From NCBI GenBank assembly GCA_016716185.1, contig JADJWV010000003.1, positions 62,001 through 126,000 on the forward strand: a stretch of 64,000 nucleotides of DNA, written 5' to 3'. The stretch is from Saprospiraceae bacterium. Lineage in GTDB: Bacteria > Bacteroidota > Bacteroidia > Chitinophagales > Saprospiraceae. This document shows positions 20,136 through 29,565 of this stretch, piece by piece. Position numbers and translations under genes: made by a program. The notes under the pieces were generated by a model. It saw only the letters and a list, made by a program, of their open reading frames with translations, was not told the DNA's origin and did not search any database. Each line of letters starts with the position of its first letter. The stretch's first letter is position 1.

Positions 20136-20701
20136 TAAAAGGCGTTTTTAAGGTGGCGGTAATCAGGCGAATCCACGATGAGTTTTTTCAAACCCTGGAG
20201 GCATCTGTGTTTTTTTACTTTAATAAATTGTTCCGTATAACCCATTATGCTGGCCAATTCAGAATTTGATTTCTTTTGATAAAATCCCTGATAAATGATC
20301 TGTTGGCATTCTTTTGAAATTTCTGAAAGCTTACCCGAGATCAATTCAAACAAGGTATTTTTTTCTTCCGCTTGACTGGTTTCATCTTCCCTTTCATTGA
20401 AAATGACATCATCATATGAAACGGTGTGCTTTTCTTTGTGCACTTTTTTCAACCATAAATTTCTTGCCATTCCCATAAGATAATACTTTTCATTTTGTAT
20501 GGTTTCAAGTGTGCCGCTTTGCAGTATTTTTAAAAAATTCAAAGCAATCTCCTGAAACAGATCCCTTGCATCCTCAGCTTGCCCACTGTTATTGCACACA
20601 TATTGCAAGACATCCAAATAATACAGTTTGTACAATTCTTTAATCTTTGCTTCTATGACTTCGGGGCCTGTTATCATTTCGTTATATATTGCTTTTTGCA
20701 C
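20135..20701 (-). CDS. ECF-type sigma-70 factor
   Basis: 188 residues. Region 2 is at about 20-85 (YYLDVLQYVCNNSGQAEDARDLFQEIAL in part, with AEDARDLFQEI as region 2.2-2.3), and region 4 at about 120-175 has a helix-turn-helix (QGFYQKKSNSELASIMGYTEQFIKVKKHRCL in part). It is the first gene of an operon with anti-sigma, metalloprotease, CHASE2 and FecR-like genes. ECF factors direct RNA polymerase to envelope-stress promoters. The chosen ATG is the first of two (M1 and M9); the second is also possible. Confidence 0.92.
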   Translation of the reverse strand: MQKAIYNEMITGPEVIEAKIKELYKLYYLDVLQYVCNNSGQAEDARDLFQEIALNFLKILQSGTLETIQNEKYYLMGMARNLWLKKVHKEKHTVSYDDVIFNEREDETSQAEEKNTLFELISGKLSEISKECQQIIYQGFYQKKSNSELASIMGYTEQFIKVKKHRCLQGLKKLIVDSPDYRHLKNAF

Positions 20702-20787
20702 GCTGGTGAATTTTAATTTTTTAAAAAATGCTTATTTATTCATATATCAAAATGCAAAATATACCTTGTTTCTTGAAAATAATAAAA

Positions 20788-22338
20788 TTATTCACCCATT
20801 CTGTAGGCCAGGCCAAAATAGATACCGGTATCAAATTTCTTTTCAACAGGCAGGATTCCATCACCAATTATTACTGAATCTCCAACTTTCAATCCATTGG
20901 TCAATCGTTCAACTTTTGAGAACATGAATCCACCACTCAGCATGATTGTCTGCTTTCTACCCAGATACAAACCGGGTCCGAAGAAGAATGCCAAGCCTTC
21001 AGTGCTCTCTGCGCTGGATAAAGGCAAGCCCATGCCAAAAGAAAGTGCAGGAGTCACCGCACCACCGGTAGTATAACTCAAATTGAAAAACGAACTCAAC
21101 ATCGGAGCATATCTGTCCTCATCTACCGCAGTGATCACATTGTCTTTTACAAAAAACCGCTGAGGTGTATTGCCATATCGGATTCCATTTACTCCAAATG
21201 AAGTACCCAGTTTGAATTCGCCATAGGTATCGACTTTTAATTTTATAGTTTTTACCGGTTTAAGTTCAGTCTCGTTCTCTACATTAAGGTCCGTACTGTC
21301 TTTTCTAAAAAGTTTTAAACTGTAAACCAGGTAACGACCTTCTGCAGTTGAGTTATGCGTATAAGCAAAATCATTATTCAGCAAGTCCATATACTTGACG
21401 AAATAAGTTTGAATATAAGGTGCATAATCATTGCTGGTTTGATTGCTTTCTCCGGCCAAATTTTCAGCTCCAAGACTGACTTCTAATCGCTGGACCAGGC
21501 TTTTTATCTGCGGTACATCGGTTTCATATTTTTGAAGAAGACCATATAAATCATCGATACCGTGATCGACCGATTTAAGTTTGGTTACAATTCTGCCAAG
21601 GTCTGAAATTTTTCCAACATAATTTTCCAGCCTTTTTCTGGCCAATTCGCGCAATGAAGGGATCTCTAACAAACGTTCGTTAAGTTGTTCGACATCTTTA
21701 ACCTCAAATTTCTGCCCCTGCTCCAGAATAAATGCATCTTCAAAAACATCCATCACCAATTCTTTAACCAGTGAAGGTGCCAACGAGGGTGTTTTACACA
21801 ATTCGTTGATATAGTTAATATTGCCTTTTAAAGTCCGGGCTGCTTTTTCCCTTTTGTTGATATCTGTGATGAGCGTATTCATCGCTTCTGTTTCCAGCGC
21901 CAATTCATCGAGTTTTTCTTTAAACTCAACGACATCCTCCATGTCTCCTCTCGCATTTCCATCCGGATTGGCACCGGATACCGCTCCAAGCATTTTTCCA
22001 AAAATCGGCACATTCATAAAAGGCAACCCACCGCCTGGAAAAAAACTGTTCAGCAATTGCGGCATGAATCCGCGGAAACTACCGTTGTCGCTTCCATATT
22101 CGGCAGGCATCAACGCGTGATTAGTTGCATCGAATAAGGCTGAATAAATGTAATTGTTGAATTCAACCAGGTGAAAATGGACTTGCCGGTCTTTTCTGAT
22201 TTTTAGTTCTTTGACCTGTTTTCCATCCTTCATATACCACAGACTGTCGTTATGGACGTCGTAATAAATATGCAAGTCCTGTGCCTGCAAAAAGTTGCAA
22301 CTTAAAAATGCAAGTGCAATAAAAATGTGCTTGAACAT
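20788..22338 (-). CDS. Exported protein with coiled coil and predicted C-terminal beta-barrel
   Basis: 516 residues with a signal peptide (1-19). A helical, probably coiled-coil region lies at about 130-300 (KLDELALETEAMNTLI, LNERLLEIPSLRELA). The last 170 residues have alternating beta strands with GTSFGVNGIRYG, GPGLYLGRKQTIML and a terminal YFGLAYRMGE, as in outer-membrane barrels. No family recognised. It begins one base after the stop of the metacaspase gene, so the two are translated together; it may anchor, export or be cleaved by that protease. Confidence 0.7.
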   Translation of the reverse strand: MFKHIFIALAFLSCNFLQAQDLHIYYDVHNDSLWYMKDGKQVKELKIRKDRQVHFHLVEFNNYIYSALFDATNHALMPAEYGSDNGSFRGFMPQLLNSFFPGGGLPFMNVPIFGKMLGAVSGANPDGNARGDMEDVVEFKEKLDELALETEAMNTLITDINKREKAARTLKGNINYINELCKTPSLAPSLVKELVMDVFEDAFILEQGQKFEVKDVEQLNERLLEIPSLRELARKRLENYVGKISDLGRIVTKLKSVDHGIDDLYGLLQKYETDVPQIKSLVQRLEVSLGAENLAGESNQTSNDYAPYIQTYFVKYMDLLNNDFAYTHNSTAEGRYLVYSLKLFRKDSTDLNVENETELKPVKTIKLKVDTYGEFKLGTSFGVNGIRYGNTPQRFFVKDNVITAVDEDRYAPMLSSFFNLSYTTGGAVTPALSFGMGLPLSSAESTEGLAFFFGPGLYLGRKQTIMLSGGFMFSKVERLTNGLKVGDSVIIGDGILPVEKKFDTGIYFGLAYRMGE

Positions 22339-22339
22339 A

Positions 22340-24367
22340 CTATTGATTTTCTGTAATGATAAATGTGTCTGAATAAATATTGATATCTCCGGAAGGAAGG
22401 CTTAGTGCTTTCCCTCCCCGGGTTTGATATATTTCTTCGTCTTTGGTTTCCATGAAAAGTTTTTCAAACGGGCTTGTTTGTTTGAATCCTCTGGTACCCA
22501 AAGTTGATCTTAAATCAATCGGCTTGGTCGAGGCAATCAATTTGAACATTTCCTGTCCATAGGGCGCCCCGATTTCAAAAGTCTGAGACATCAGGAGTTT
22601 CTGACCGGGCAGGATTCTCAATTCTTCTGGTTCAACAACATCGTTAGGGCCGGGAATCAATGGATTGATCAAATTGTCAGGTTGCAGATCAATCATATTA
22701 AAATAAGCAGGCTTGATTCCCTCGTTTTGAACCAAAATCCTGATCAGAGAACCCACTTTTAATTTCTTTGCCCCATCCTCACCAAAATTTAATGCAGGCA
22801 ATTCATCAACGCTCATCCCTTCGCGAATACTATCTACAGGTACGATCTTAAAAGTAACTTTAATCTCAGCCGCTTCCATCTCCATTTTTTTCATAAACTG
22901 TCCCTGAAGATATTGTCTCAATTTCTTGACCAATTTATTTCTGAAGATCACCGGTGTTTTCAAATCAGATGCGATGATGACACTATCGATGGGATAGCCA
23001 TCGCTGGTGATGATTCTGAGCATTGCGCCAGGTTTAGTCTCTGGATATTCGAACCAGATTTTTGCACCTTGCTGGTCGTGTTTGATGAACGGTTTATCAA
23101 GCAACCAGGATTTTAAATCCATTTCCAAATCCGATAAACCCATTTTGAATCCAATCGGAATAGTCAAATCGCCAAAACTTTGTTCGAGTACATAAACCCA
23201 AGCCAATTCTGATAAATTTTTTCCAAGGGCGCTGTCCAATGTAATTGTGGATTGCGTAGCAAAAGCTTTCGTCAGAGTTCCGGTAACCATTGGTGTTGCA
23301 CTCAGGTAATCGCGGGTATCTGCAGGAAACAATCCTACGATTGCGCCTTTATTCAAACCATGAAGCTGTCCGCCGTTGATGGTAATTTCATGGTCAGAAA
23401 GCACTTTAAGCACTCTAAAATAGCTGGCTTTCCCCAACATTTTTCCGTTGAAAACGTCCATATCGAGTTCGCCTTCTACCTGCGGTTGCTGCAAAGGTGC
23501 GATACGGCTCATTTCATTGCGAATTTTATCGAATAAAGCCCGGTAAGAACTTCCTTCTTTAACCTTGAAAATGGATTGTGTCAACGCATAGGATAACGAA
23601 CCAAAACTTTGGCCTGCTTCATCTGTCATCTCGTAGTTTAATTGGTTTTGTGCAGAACCAAAGAAAGAAACCATCGGTGCCAATGGTTTAACTCCTTCTC
23701 CTCCTCTTGATTTTGGTTTGATTTCGTTATTTTCTTTTGCTAATAATTTTTTGCCATTGTTTTTTAAGTAGTCCGGACTTGCCATAATGTCTGTGGTCCC
23801 TCTCGCTTGTGAAAAACCTCTGGTCCCTGTTCCTGAATGACAAGCATCCAGCACAACCAGAACATGGCCTGTCGGACCTACTTTTTCACGCAGATTCTCC
23901 ATGGCCTGGCCAAGTTCTTCATCGCGGATAAGTTTTTCTCCTTCATTGACACCAGACTGGAATTTCTTAGGTGAATCGTAGGGTACGATGCACTCATCCA
24001 GGCCGTCAATTTCGTCACCATTTTGATCTGCAGCCTGCTGACCATGACCAGAGAATTGAAAATAGATGATATCACCCGGTCTTACCTTGTTGTAAAAATC
24101 CTGTGTAATGGTTTTGAGTATATTTTGTTTGTTGGCTTGTTCATCAGAAAGGATTAATATATTTTCCTTTTTGAATCCCTGATCCAGTAATGTCTTGGTA
24201 ACCAAATCAATATCGTTCATTGAACTTAATGAATTCCAGCCTCCAGCTTCAGGATATTTGCCCACCCCGATCAACAAAGCCTTTTTGCGGTCTGCCTGTC
24301 CATAAGCCTGAGCCATCCAAAACAAGCCGGCCAATGATAAACATAAGATTTTGAAGCAGTTGTTCAT
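22340..24367 (-). CDS. Secreted metacaspase-like protein (peptidase C14)
   Basis: 675 residues. A signal peptide (1-23, AYGQ) is followed by a caspase p20-like domain at about 28-290 with His108 in FQFSGHGQQ, the type-I metacaspase-like DGLDECIVPYD acidic loop, and Cys176 in VLDACHSGTGTRG. The C-terminal 380 residues hold a DUF4384-like or unknown beta-rich region (GSLIRILVQNEG, PGQKLLMSQTFEIGAPYG). Metacaspases are Arg/Lys-specific. The gene is coupled to the downstream barrel-like protein. A TATATTTG box lies just before the start, which could make a nearly leaderless transcript. Confidence 0.88.
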   Translation of the reverse strand: MNNCFKILCLSLAGLFWMAQAYGQADRKKALLIGVGKYPEAGGWNSLSSMNDIDLVTKTLLDQGFKKENILILSDEQANKQNILKTITQDFYNKVRPGDIIYFQFSGHGQQAADQNGDEIDGLDECIVPYDSPKKFQSGVNEGEKLIRDEELGQAMENLREKVGPTGHVLVVLDACHSGTGTRGFSQARGTTDIMASPDYLKNNGKKLLAKENNEIKPKSRGGEGVKPLAPMVSFFGSAQNQLNYEMTDEAGQSFGSLSYALTQSIFKVKEGSSYRALFDKIRNEMSRIAPLQQPQVEGELDMDVFNGKMLGKASYFRVLKVLSDHEITINGGQLHGLNKGAIVGLFPADTRDYLSATPMVTGTLTKAFATQSTITLDSALGKNLSELAWVYVLEQSFGDLTIPIGFKMGLSDLEMDLKSWLLDKPFIKHDQQGAKIWFEYPETKPGAMLRIITSDGYPIDSVIIASDLKTPVIFRNKLVKKLRQYLQGQFMKKMEMEAAEIKVTFKIVPVDSIREGMSVDELPALNFGEDGAKKLKVGSLIRILVQNEGIKPAYFNMIDLQPDNLINPLIPGPNDVVEPEELRILPGQKLLMSQTFEIGAPYGQEMFKLIASTKPIDLRSTLGTRGFKQTSPFEKLFMETKDEEIYQTRGGKALSLPSGDINIYSDTFIITENQ

Positions 24368-24700
24368 GAGTCAAATATATATTAAAAGGTGAATTTGCCT
24401 TTCTGAATGATAGTTACTAGAATTCAAAAACGTTATCAGAATGCCTGATTAAACTTTTGGCTAAATTGAGGATAAGTAAAGGTACAAATGATCTCTATAA
24501 TTTATAAATTGGGAGGATGCTTGATGAAAGCAATTCTGAAGCCAGGCGCTTGAAGCTCAAAGCCGAAAGCTCGAAGCTTTAAGAAGTGTCTCATAGCAAG
24601 GTCTAATTCACTTTAAAAACTTCAGCTCTTTTTCGGATATTTCCCCAAAATGTTTGAAGTTACTCATCCGATTTTCAAAAAATCAAAATATCAATCCACC
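24368..24700. other. Intergenic region with short AAGC-rich repeats
   Basis: 333 bp. At about 24537-24583 there are imperfect tandem units around GAAGCTCAAAGCC and GAAGCTTT. Similar AAGC/CTTT words recur at 32060-32090, 50090-50130 and 61650-61680. The start-proximal end carries the -7-type box of the metacaspase gene. No gene seen. Confidence 0.5.
24372..24379 (-). promoter_or_regulatory. Candidate -7 box for the metacaspase gene
   Basis: The minus strand reads TATATTTG, an exact TAnnTTTG match, ending 5 bp before the ATG. No clear -33 TTTG is found. The same octamer precedes genes at 38030 and 45228. Confidence 0.4.
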
Positions 24701-26071
24701 TTATCCAAGCAGGTTTTCTGCGGCCTCTTCTCCGCTCACAATAGCGCCCTCCATAAATCCCTGCCAGTCGGCAAGATGCTCTCCGGCAAAATGGACCTTC
24801 ATAAATGGTTGTTTGAGCACAGGCATGATCCCGAACCATTGGTTTTTTCCATAGAAGGCATAAGCCCCTTTAGAAAATGAATCGGCTCCCCAATAATATT
24901 TCAGACTTTGCTTCAGGTACTTACGTACGTCTCCAAAAGCAGGTTTGAGGGCATCCAGGATGATGGATTCTCTTTGTTCGGCATTTACGGAATTTAATAC
25001 TTCAGATTTTTCTCCGATGGCATAACAGATCAGAACTCCTTCGCGATGATCCTGATTTTTTGTGGCATGATAAAAATAATGGGCAGGTGTATCCGTCACC
25101 ATATCAAAATCTTCCGCTTTCCAGAATCTTTCGGAAAACACCAGCGGATACTTTCCTATACGGGCATATTGCAAAGCATTGATGGCATCGGTTTGAATAG
25201 CAGGCAGACCCGGTATCCATTTGATTTGCTGAATGGAAGCTGTTGGGAGCGTACAAATAACAGCATCTGCTGTGAAAGATGTACCGTTATCACAATCGAC
25301 ACGAACACCCGTTTGTTTTTCCTGTGTAATCCGGATTGCTTTGTGCCGGAGTAAAATATATTCAGCACCCACTTCATTACCGAGGGATTCTGCCAGCTTG
25401 CTGTTCCCTCCCCGGATTTTAAGATCCATTTCATTTTTCTCGCTACTCTCAGCATACTCGGCAAAAGCTGCGTAACACGATGTGTGTCTGATGCTTTCAC
25501 CAAAATCCGTACTGTCCAGCAACTCTCTCAAAAACAGATCGCGTTCCTCAAACTTTTTATTGGATAAATATCTCCACCAATCCATTTTGTCCAGCTTTTT
25601 CTTTTGTTGTGGGCTAAGTTCATTCCAGATTTCGGTTTTCTTATTCCAGAATTGATCGAATTCCTGGCTGAAACCCCATTTCCCGGCAGCCTGATAAGAT
25701 CCATTCAAAGTTAGATGGCTTTCAAATTGGTTGTTTTGCAATTCAAGCCCAAATTGATTACATAGGGCTATTACCCGTTCGTGGGAGGCTCCAACCCATT
25801 CTGCACCCAATTCGATAACCAGTTGATTTGCCGATTCAGGTTGGTGGGAAAATACCCGGCCACCGATCCTGTTCTTTGCTTCGAGAACAGTAATTTTAAT
25901 GCCTTTGCCCTTGAGATAGTTTGCCGCTGCCAGACCGGCAAAACCCGCGCCCAGGATAATCGCAGATTTGATCTTTCTTTTGGGTTTAGTCTGGGCTGAT
26001 AACCATTTCGGAGCAGCCAGGCTGATTCCTCCCAATATTCCCGATTGCAAAATGAATGATCTTCTCTTCAC
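24701..26071 (-). CDS. FAD-dependent amine oxidase with Tat-type signal
   Basis: 456 residues. The N-terminus MKRRSFIL followed by a hydrophobic stretch and SAQT looks like a twin-arginine signal, consistent with export of a folded FAD enzyme. The Rossmann dinucleotide site is at about 39-70 (AIILGAGFAGLAAANYL) and ends with NRIGGRV, the flavin monoamine oxidase motif. The C-terminus has VHFAGEHLADWQGFMEGA, the second FAD-binding motif. It probably oxidises a primary or secondary amine with release of H2O2; the substrate is unknown. It is divergent from the phosphate locus. Confidence 0.9.
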   Translation of the reverse strand: MKRRSFILQSGILGGISLAAPKWLSAQTKPKRKIKSAIILGAGFAGLAAANYLKGKGIKITVLEAKNRIGGRVFSHQPESANQLVIELGAEWVGASHERVIALCNQFGLELQNNQFESHLTLNGSYQAAGKWGFSQEFDQFWNKKTEIWNELSPQQKKKLDKMDWWRYLSNKKFEERDLFLRELLDSTDFGESIRHTSCYAAFAEYAESSEKNEMDLKIRGGNSKLAESLGNEVGAEYILLRHKAIRITQEKQTGVRVDCDNGTSFTADAVICTLPTASIQQIKWIPGLPAIQTDAINALQYARIGKYPLVFSERFWKAEDFDMVTDTPAHYFYHATKNQDHREGVLICYAIGEKSEVLNSVNAEQRESIILDALKPAFGDVRKYLKQSLKYYWGADSFSKGAYAFYGKNQWFGIMPVLKQPFMKVHFAGEHLADWQGFMEGAIVSGEEAAENLLG

Positions 26072-26187
26072 TGTTATAGTTTTGTTGCTAAGTTAGTGTT
26101 TTCGTGATACTTCATCAAATCTGTTCGAATACGAGGCCGAATTCAATTCATTAGATTAGTCACGCGATTTAATCATTTCTTAATATT

Positions 26188-26224
26188 GGCTTCACACAGA
26201 AGGCAAGGCTTCAATCTACATTTG
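26188..26224 (+). promoter_or_regulatory. Candidate promoter and direct repeat ahead of the phosphate cluster
   Basis: TACATTTG (26217-26224) matches the TAnnTTTG -7 consensus and lies about 40 bp before the porin ATG. Upstream, GGCTTCA occurs twice (26188-26194 and 26207-26213), 19 bp apart, which could be a regulator site such as a Pho-type box. That reading is inference. Confidence 0.4.
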
Positions 26225-26262
26225 CAGTGTAAAAAGTGTTTTTTAACGTAAAAAAGTTTGAA

Positions 26263-27498
26263 ATGAAAGTCCTTCATCTGGTATTTCTATTTTCTTTATT
26301 GAACTTTGATGTATATGCGCAAGAATATACGGTCAATGATTCTACATGGAAAGCAATTAACAACGATCTCAAAATTCTTAAAAACATCAAAGTGAGCGGT
26401 TACCTCCAGGCACAGTATCAAATAGCTGAGGAACAGGGAATAAAATATCCCGGGGGTAATTTTGCATCCAATGTCGATAACCGGTTCTCGATGCGGCGCG
26501 CAAGGTTAAAAGTCGCTTATGTGGGCAAACCTTTTGAATGGGTTCTGGTCACAGAAAATACGGAAAGAGGGATCTCTCTCCACGATGTATATGGTTCTTA
26601 CACATTTTCAAAAATTCATTTGAAATATACCGCCGGGCTTTTCCCACGTCCCTTTGGATTTGAACAATCTTATTCAACTGCCTATCACGAAGGTCCGGAA
26701 CGGGTAAGGTTTTCGACAACCTTATTGCCCGCAGAAGCTGATCTGGGATGTAAACTGACCTATTCCGCTTTAAAACCAATTACACTCGAATTGGGAGTTT
26801 ATAACGGAACAGCAACAGCAGCTGACTTCGATGGATTTAAAGATATCGTTGCGAGAATTTCGATTCAGAAAAAATTAAATACTTCAAATCTTTCCGGTGG
26901 CTTATCCTTTTATAGTGGAGGAGTCGTTCAAGGCAATCCTTACCGGTATTCAATATCAGAAAATGGTTCGGAGCCTGTTTTTAGTTTAATGGATACGACC
27001 AGTTTCGCCTTTGGAAGTAAAGTCAAAAGAGAATATTTGGGAGCTGATGTTCAGTACCAGTTTTCCAACATTTTAGGTACTACAACATTAAGAGCAGAAT
27101 TTGTCCAGGGAGAACAGCCCGGTTCAGCAAGCAATACGGATAGTCCTAAAACAAATACAGCCCCACAAGGCGACAGTTACAGCAGAAACTTTAACGCCTT
27201 CAGTGCCTATTTCCTTCAAAAAATAGGTTCTTCCAATTTCATGTTCGTAGCCAAATACGATTGGTACGATCCAAATTCCGATGTAGAAAAAAATGAAATT
27301 GGTACATCACTTTCTAAAACAGGTGCTGCAGATGTCAAATACAGTACCCTCGGATTAGGGCTTAACTATTATTTTAAAAATATGTACATCATGTTTTATT
27401 ACGACATGATCACCAATGAAAAATCAGAAAATCTGAATGGATTTCAATCGGATTTAAAAGACAATGTATTTACTATTCGCACACAATTTAAATTTTAA
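26263..27498 (+). CDS. Phosphate-selective porin (OprO/OprP-like)
   Basis: 412 residues from the ATG at 26263, which gives a clean signal peptide (DVYAQ); an in-frame GTG at 26236 is less likely. The mature protein begins with a short helical part, then SGYLQAQYQ and RRARLKVAYVG as in the OprO/OprP family, and alternating strands to a terminal Phe. It forms an outer-membrane channel. It lies 6 bp before pstS, so it is the outer-membrane step of the same phosphate uptake system. Confidence 0.88.
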   Translation: MKVLHLVFLFSLLNFDVYAQEYTVNDSTWKAINNDLKILKNIKVSGYLQAQYQIAEEQGIKYPGGNFASNVDNRFSMRRARLKVAYVGKPFEWVLVTENTERGISLHDVYGSYTFSKIHLKYTAGLFPRPFGFEQSYSTAYHEGPERVRFSTTLLPAEADLGCKLTYSALKPITLELGVYNGTATAADFDGFKDIVARISIQKKLNTSNLSGGLSFYSGGVVQGNPYRYSISENGSEPVFSLMDTTSFAFGSKVKREYLGADVQYQFSNILGTTTLRAEFVQGEQPGSASNTDSPKTNTAPQGDSYSRNFNAFSAYFLQKIGSSNFMFVAKYDWYDPNSDVEKNEIGTSLSKTGAADVKYSTLGLGLNYYFKNMYIMFYYDMITNEKSENLNGFQSDLKDNVFTIRTQFKF

Positions 27499-27504
27499 TT
27501 AATT

Positions 27505-28359
27505 ATGAATTTTATGAAATCTCTTATTTCTCTATTCGTATTATCAATCTTTTTGATAGCTTGTGGTGGAGGCCAGAATTCTGAAAGTAAATCCTCCAAA
27601 TCAATAACCTTAAAAGGCAGCGATACGGTGTTGCCTCTCGGGCAAAAAACATCGGAAGCCTTTATGGCTGTAAACAAAGATGTATCCATCGCAGTTGTCG
27701 GTGGTGGTAGCGGCACGGGTGTAACGGCTTTGATGGACGGCAATACAGACATCGCAATGTCTTCCAGGGATCTGAAGTCAGATGAAAAACTAAAATTCCA
27801 GGAAAAACAAATGAACATTGAAATTGTAACCCTGGCAGTCGATGCGCTGGCTGTTGTGGTCAATCCTAAAAATACCGTTTCAAAATTAACCCGCGAACAG
27901 TTGGAAGGAATTTTTACTGGAACTATTACCAACTGGAAGGAACTCGGAGGTGAAGATCTGGCTATCGTGGTTTATTCAAGAGAAAATAGCTCGGGGACTT
28001 ATGAGTTCTTTAAAGAACACGTCATGGATAAAAAGAATTATGCCAGTTCTGTTTTGAACATGCCTGCAACCGGAGCTATTGTTCAATCCATAAGTCAAAC
28101 AGCCGGAGCAATCGGATATATTGGTTTAGCATACATGAGTCCTGAAGTTAAAGCATTGGAAGTTTCTTACGATCAAGGTACTACTTTCGTTGGCCCATCC
28201 ATGGAATCAGCAAAAAATAAAACTTATCCTATTTCGAGGCCTCTTTACTATATTTACGATGTTAAAAATTCTGAAAAAGTTAAATCCTATTTAGATTATA
28301 CTTTATCAGAAGCGGGACAAAAACTTGTTGAAGAAGTCGGATATATTCCAATTAACTAA
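27505..28359 (+). CDS. pstS: Phosphate ABC transporter substrate-binding lipoprotein
   Basis: 284 residues. The lipobox LIAC gives a lipid-anchored Cys20. Type-2 periplasmic binding fold with LKGSDTVLPL, VGGGSGTG, DIAMSSRDLK and the SRENSSGTYEFF phosphate-binding loop. The segment LTREQLEGIFTGTITNWKELG (about 128-148) is typical of PstS and has a partial copy in the following pstC product. It is the second gene of the porin-pstSCAB-phoU cluster. Confidence 0.95.
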   Translation: MNFMKSLISLFVLSIFLIACGGGQNSESKSSKSITLKGSDTVLPLGQKTSEAFMAVNKDVSIAVVGGGSGTGVTALMDGNTDIAMSSRDLKSDEKLKFQEKQMNIEIVTLAVDALAVVVNPKNTVSKLTREQLEGIFTGTITNWKELGGEDLAIVVYSRENSSGTYEFFKEHVMDKKNYASSVLNMPATGAIVQSISQTAGAIGYIGLAYMSPEVKALEVSYDQGTTFVGPSMESAKNKTYPISRPLYYIYDVKNSEKVKSYLDYTLSEAGQKLVEEVGYIPIN

Positions 28360-28370
28360 ACCAAAATAAT

Positions 28371-29561
28371 TTGAAGCATTTCTTCGAAATAATAATCGAA
28401 TACATCATCAAAGGCTGCGGATATATATCCGCAGTCATTGTTTTATTGATTGTATTTTTTTTATTCAGAGAGGGAGTCTTGTTTATTAATTCTTCTCCAC
28501 TGGAAGACCACCATGCACTTTTTGTGCACAAAGACAATTCCGTCGTTGAATTGACCGATGTACAGGTTAAAAATTTATTCGATAAAAAGATAACCAACTG
28601 GAAAGAACTGGGTTCCTTTGATCAGAAAGTAACTCTTCTCTCTGCTGATGAAATTGATGATTTATTTACAGAAGAACAACTGGGTAAGAATTTTGAATAC
28701 CTGAGTGCCTGCATAAACCATTATATAGACACCGTTCCGGGAACGATTGCTTACTTTTCAGAAAAACAACTCAGTCTTACAGCAGGTATCAGACAAGTCG
28801 CCATTCACAAAATAAGTTTGTGGAAATTTTTATCGGGAAAAGAATGGTTTCCAACCGCAAAACCTGCTGCCATTATGGGCACCTTTCCATTGATTCTGGG
28901 TACTTTATTGGTGAGTTTGATAGCCATTCTGATAGCACTTCCTCTCGGACTCGCCGCAGCCGTGTATCTGGCAGAGATTGCAGATGAAAGAGTACGGAAA
29001 ATTTTAAAACCGGTGATTGAGTTGTTGTCAGGGATCCCATCTGTTGTATATGGCTTTTTTGGATTGGTCATCATTGTTCCATTCATTCAAGATTTTTTTA
29101 ACCTACCGGTTGGAGAGACTGCATTGGCCGGCAGTATATTATTGGCGATCATGGCCTTGCCTACTATAATTACAGTTTCAGAAGATGCCATCAGAACATG
29201 TCCGATTGCGATTAAAGAAGCCAGCCTGGCTCTGGGTGCTTCACACTGGCAAACCATTTTCAGAGTTATTATTCCTTATGCTTCCAGCGGTATTACGGCG
29301 GCAGCAATACTTGGAATTGGAAGGGCGGTTGGTGAAACTATGGCAGTACTTATGGTGACCGGCAATGCGGCGCTGATTCCGACATCATTGACACAACCTG
29401 TACGAACGATTCCGGCAACCATTGCCGCAGAATTGGGTGAAGCTCCATTTGGAGGCTTGCACTTTAAAGCCTTGTTTGCTTTGGGATGTATGCTTTTTCT
29501 GATTACACTTGTCACCAATTTACTTGTAGAACGGATATCTAAAAAACAAAAACTCAACTAA
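28371..29561 (+). CDS. pstC: Phosphate ABC transporter permease PstC with PstS-like insert
   Basis: 396 residues against about 300 for most PstC. The only workable start is TTG at 28371; no in-frame ATG occurs before residue 169. Membrane helix 1 is at about 17-38, followed by a 110-residue extracytoplasmic segment, then the usual permease core with the LLSGIPSVVYG and EASLALGASHWQT (EAA) motifs. In the insert, LTDVQVKNLFDKKITNWKELG (61-81, cited in part) aligns without gaps to PstS LTREQLEGIF...ITNWKELG, and VPGTIAYFSEKQL resembles PstS TAGAIGYIGLAYM. It appears to be a degenerate half of a binding protein. It sits 11 bp after pstS. Confidence 0.92.
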   Translation: MKHFFEIIIEYIIKGCGYISAVIVLLIVFFLFREGVLFINSSPLEDHHALFVHKDNSVVELTDVQVKNLFDKKITNWKELGSFDQKVTLLSADEIDDLFTEEQLGKNFEYLSACINHYIDTVPGTIAYFSEKQLSLTAGIRQVAIHKISLWKFLSGKEWFPTAKPAAIMGTFPLILGTLLVSLIAILIALPLGLAAAVYLAEIADERVRKILKPVIELLSGIPSVVYGFFGLVIIVPFIQDFFNLPVGETALAGSILLAIMALPTIITVSEDAIRTCPIAIKEASLALGASHWQTIFRVIIPYASSGITAAAILGIGRAVGETMAVLMVTGNAALIPTSLTQPVRTIPATIAAELGEAPFGGLHFKALFALGCMLFLITLVTNLLVERISKKQKLN

Positions 29562-29565
29562 GCTT

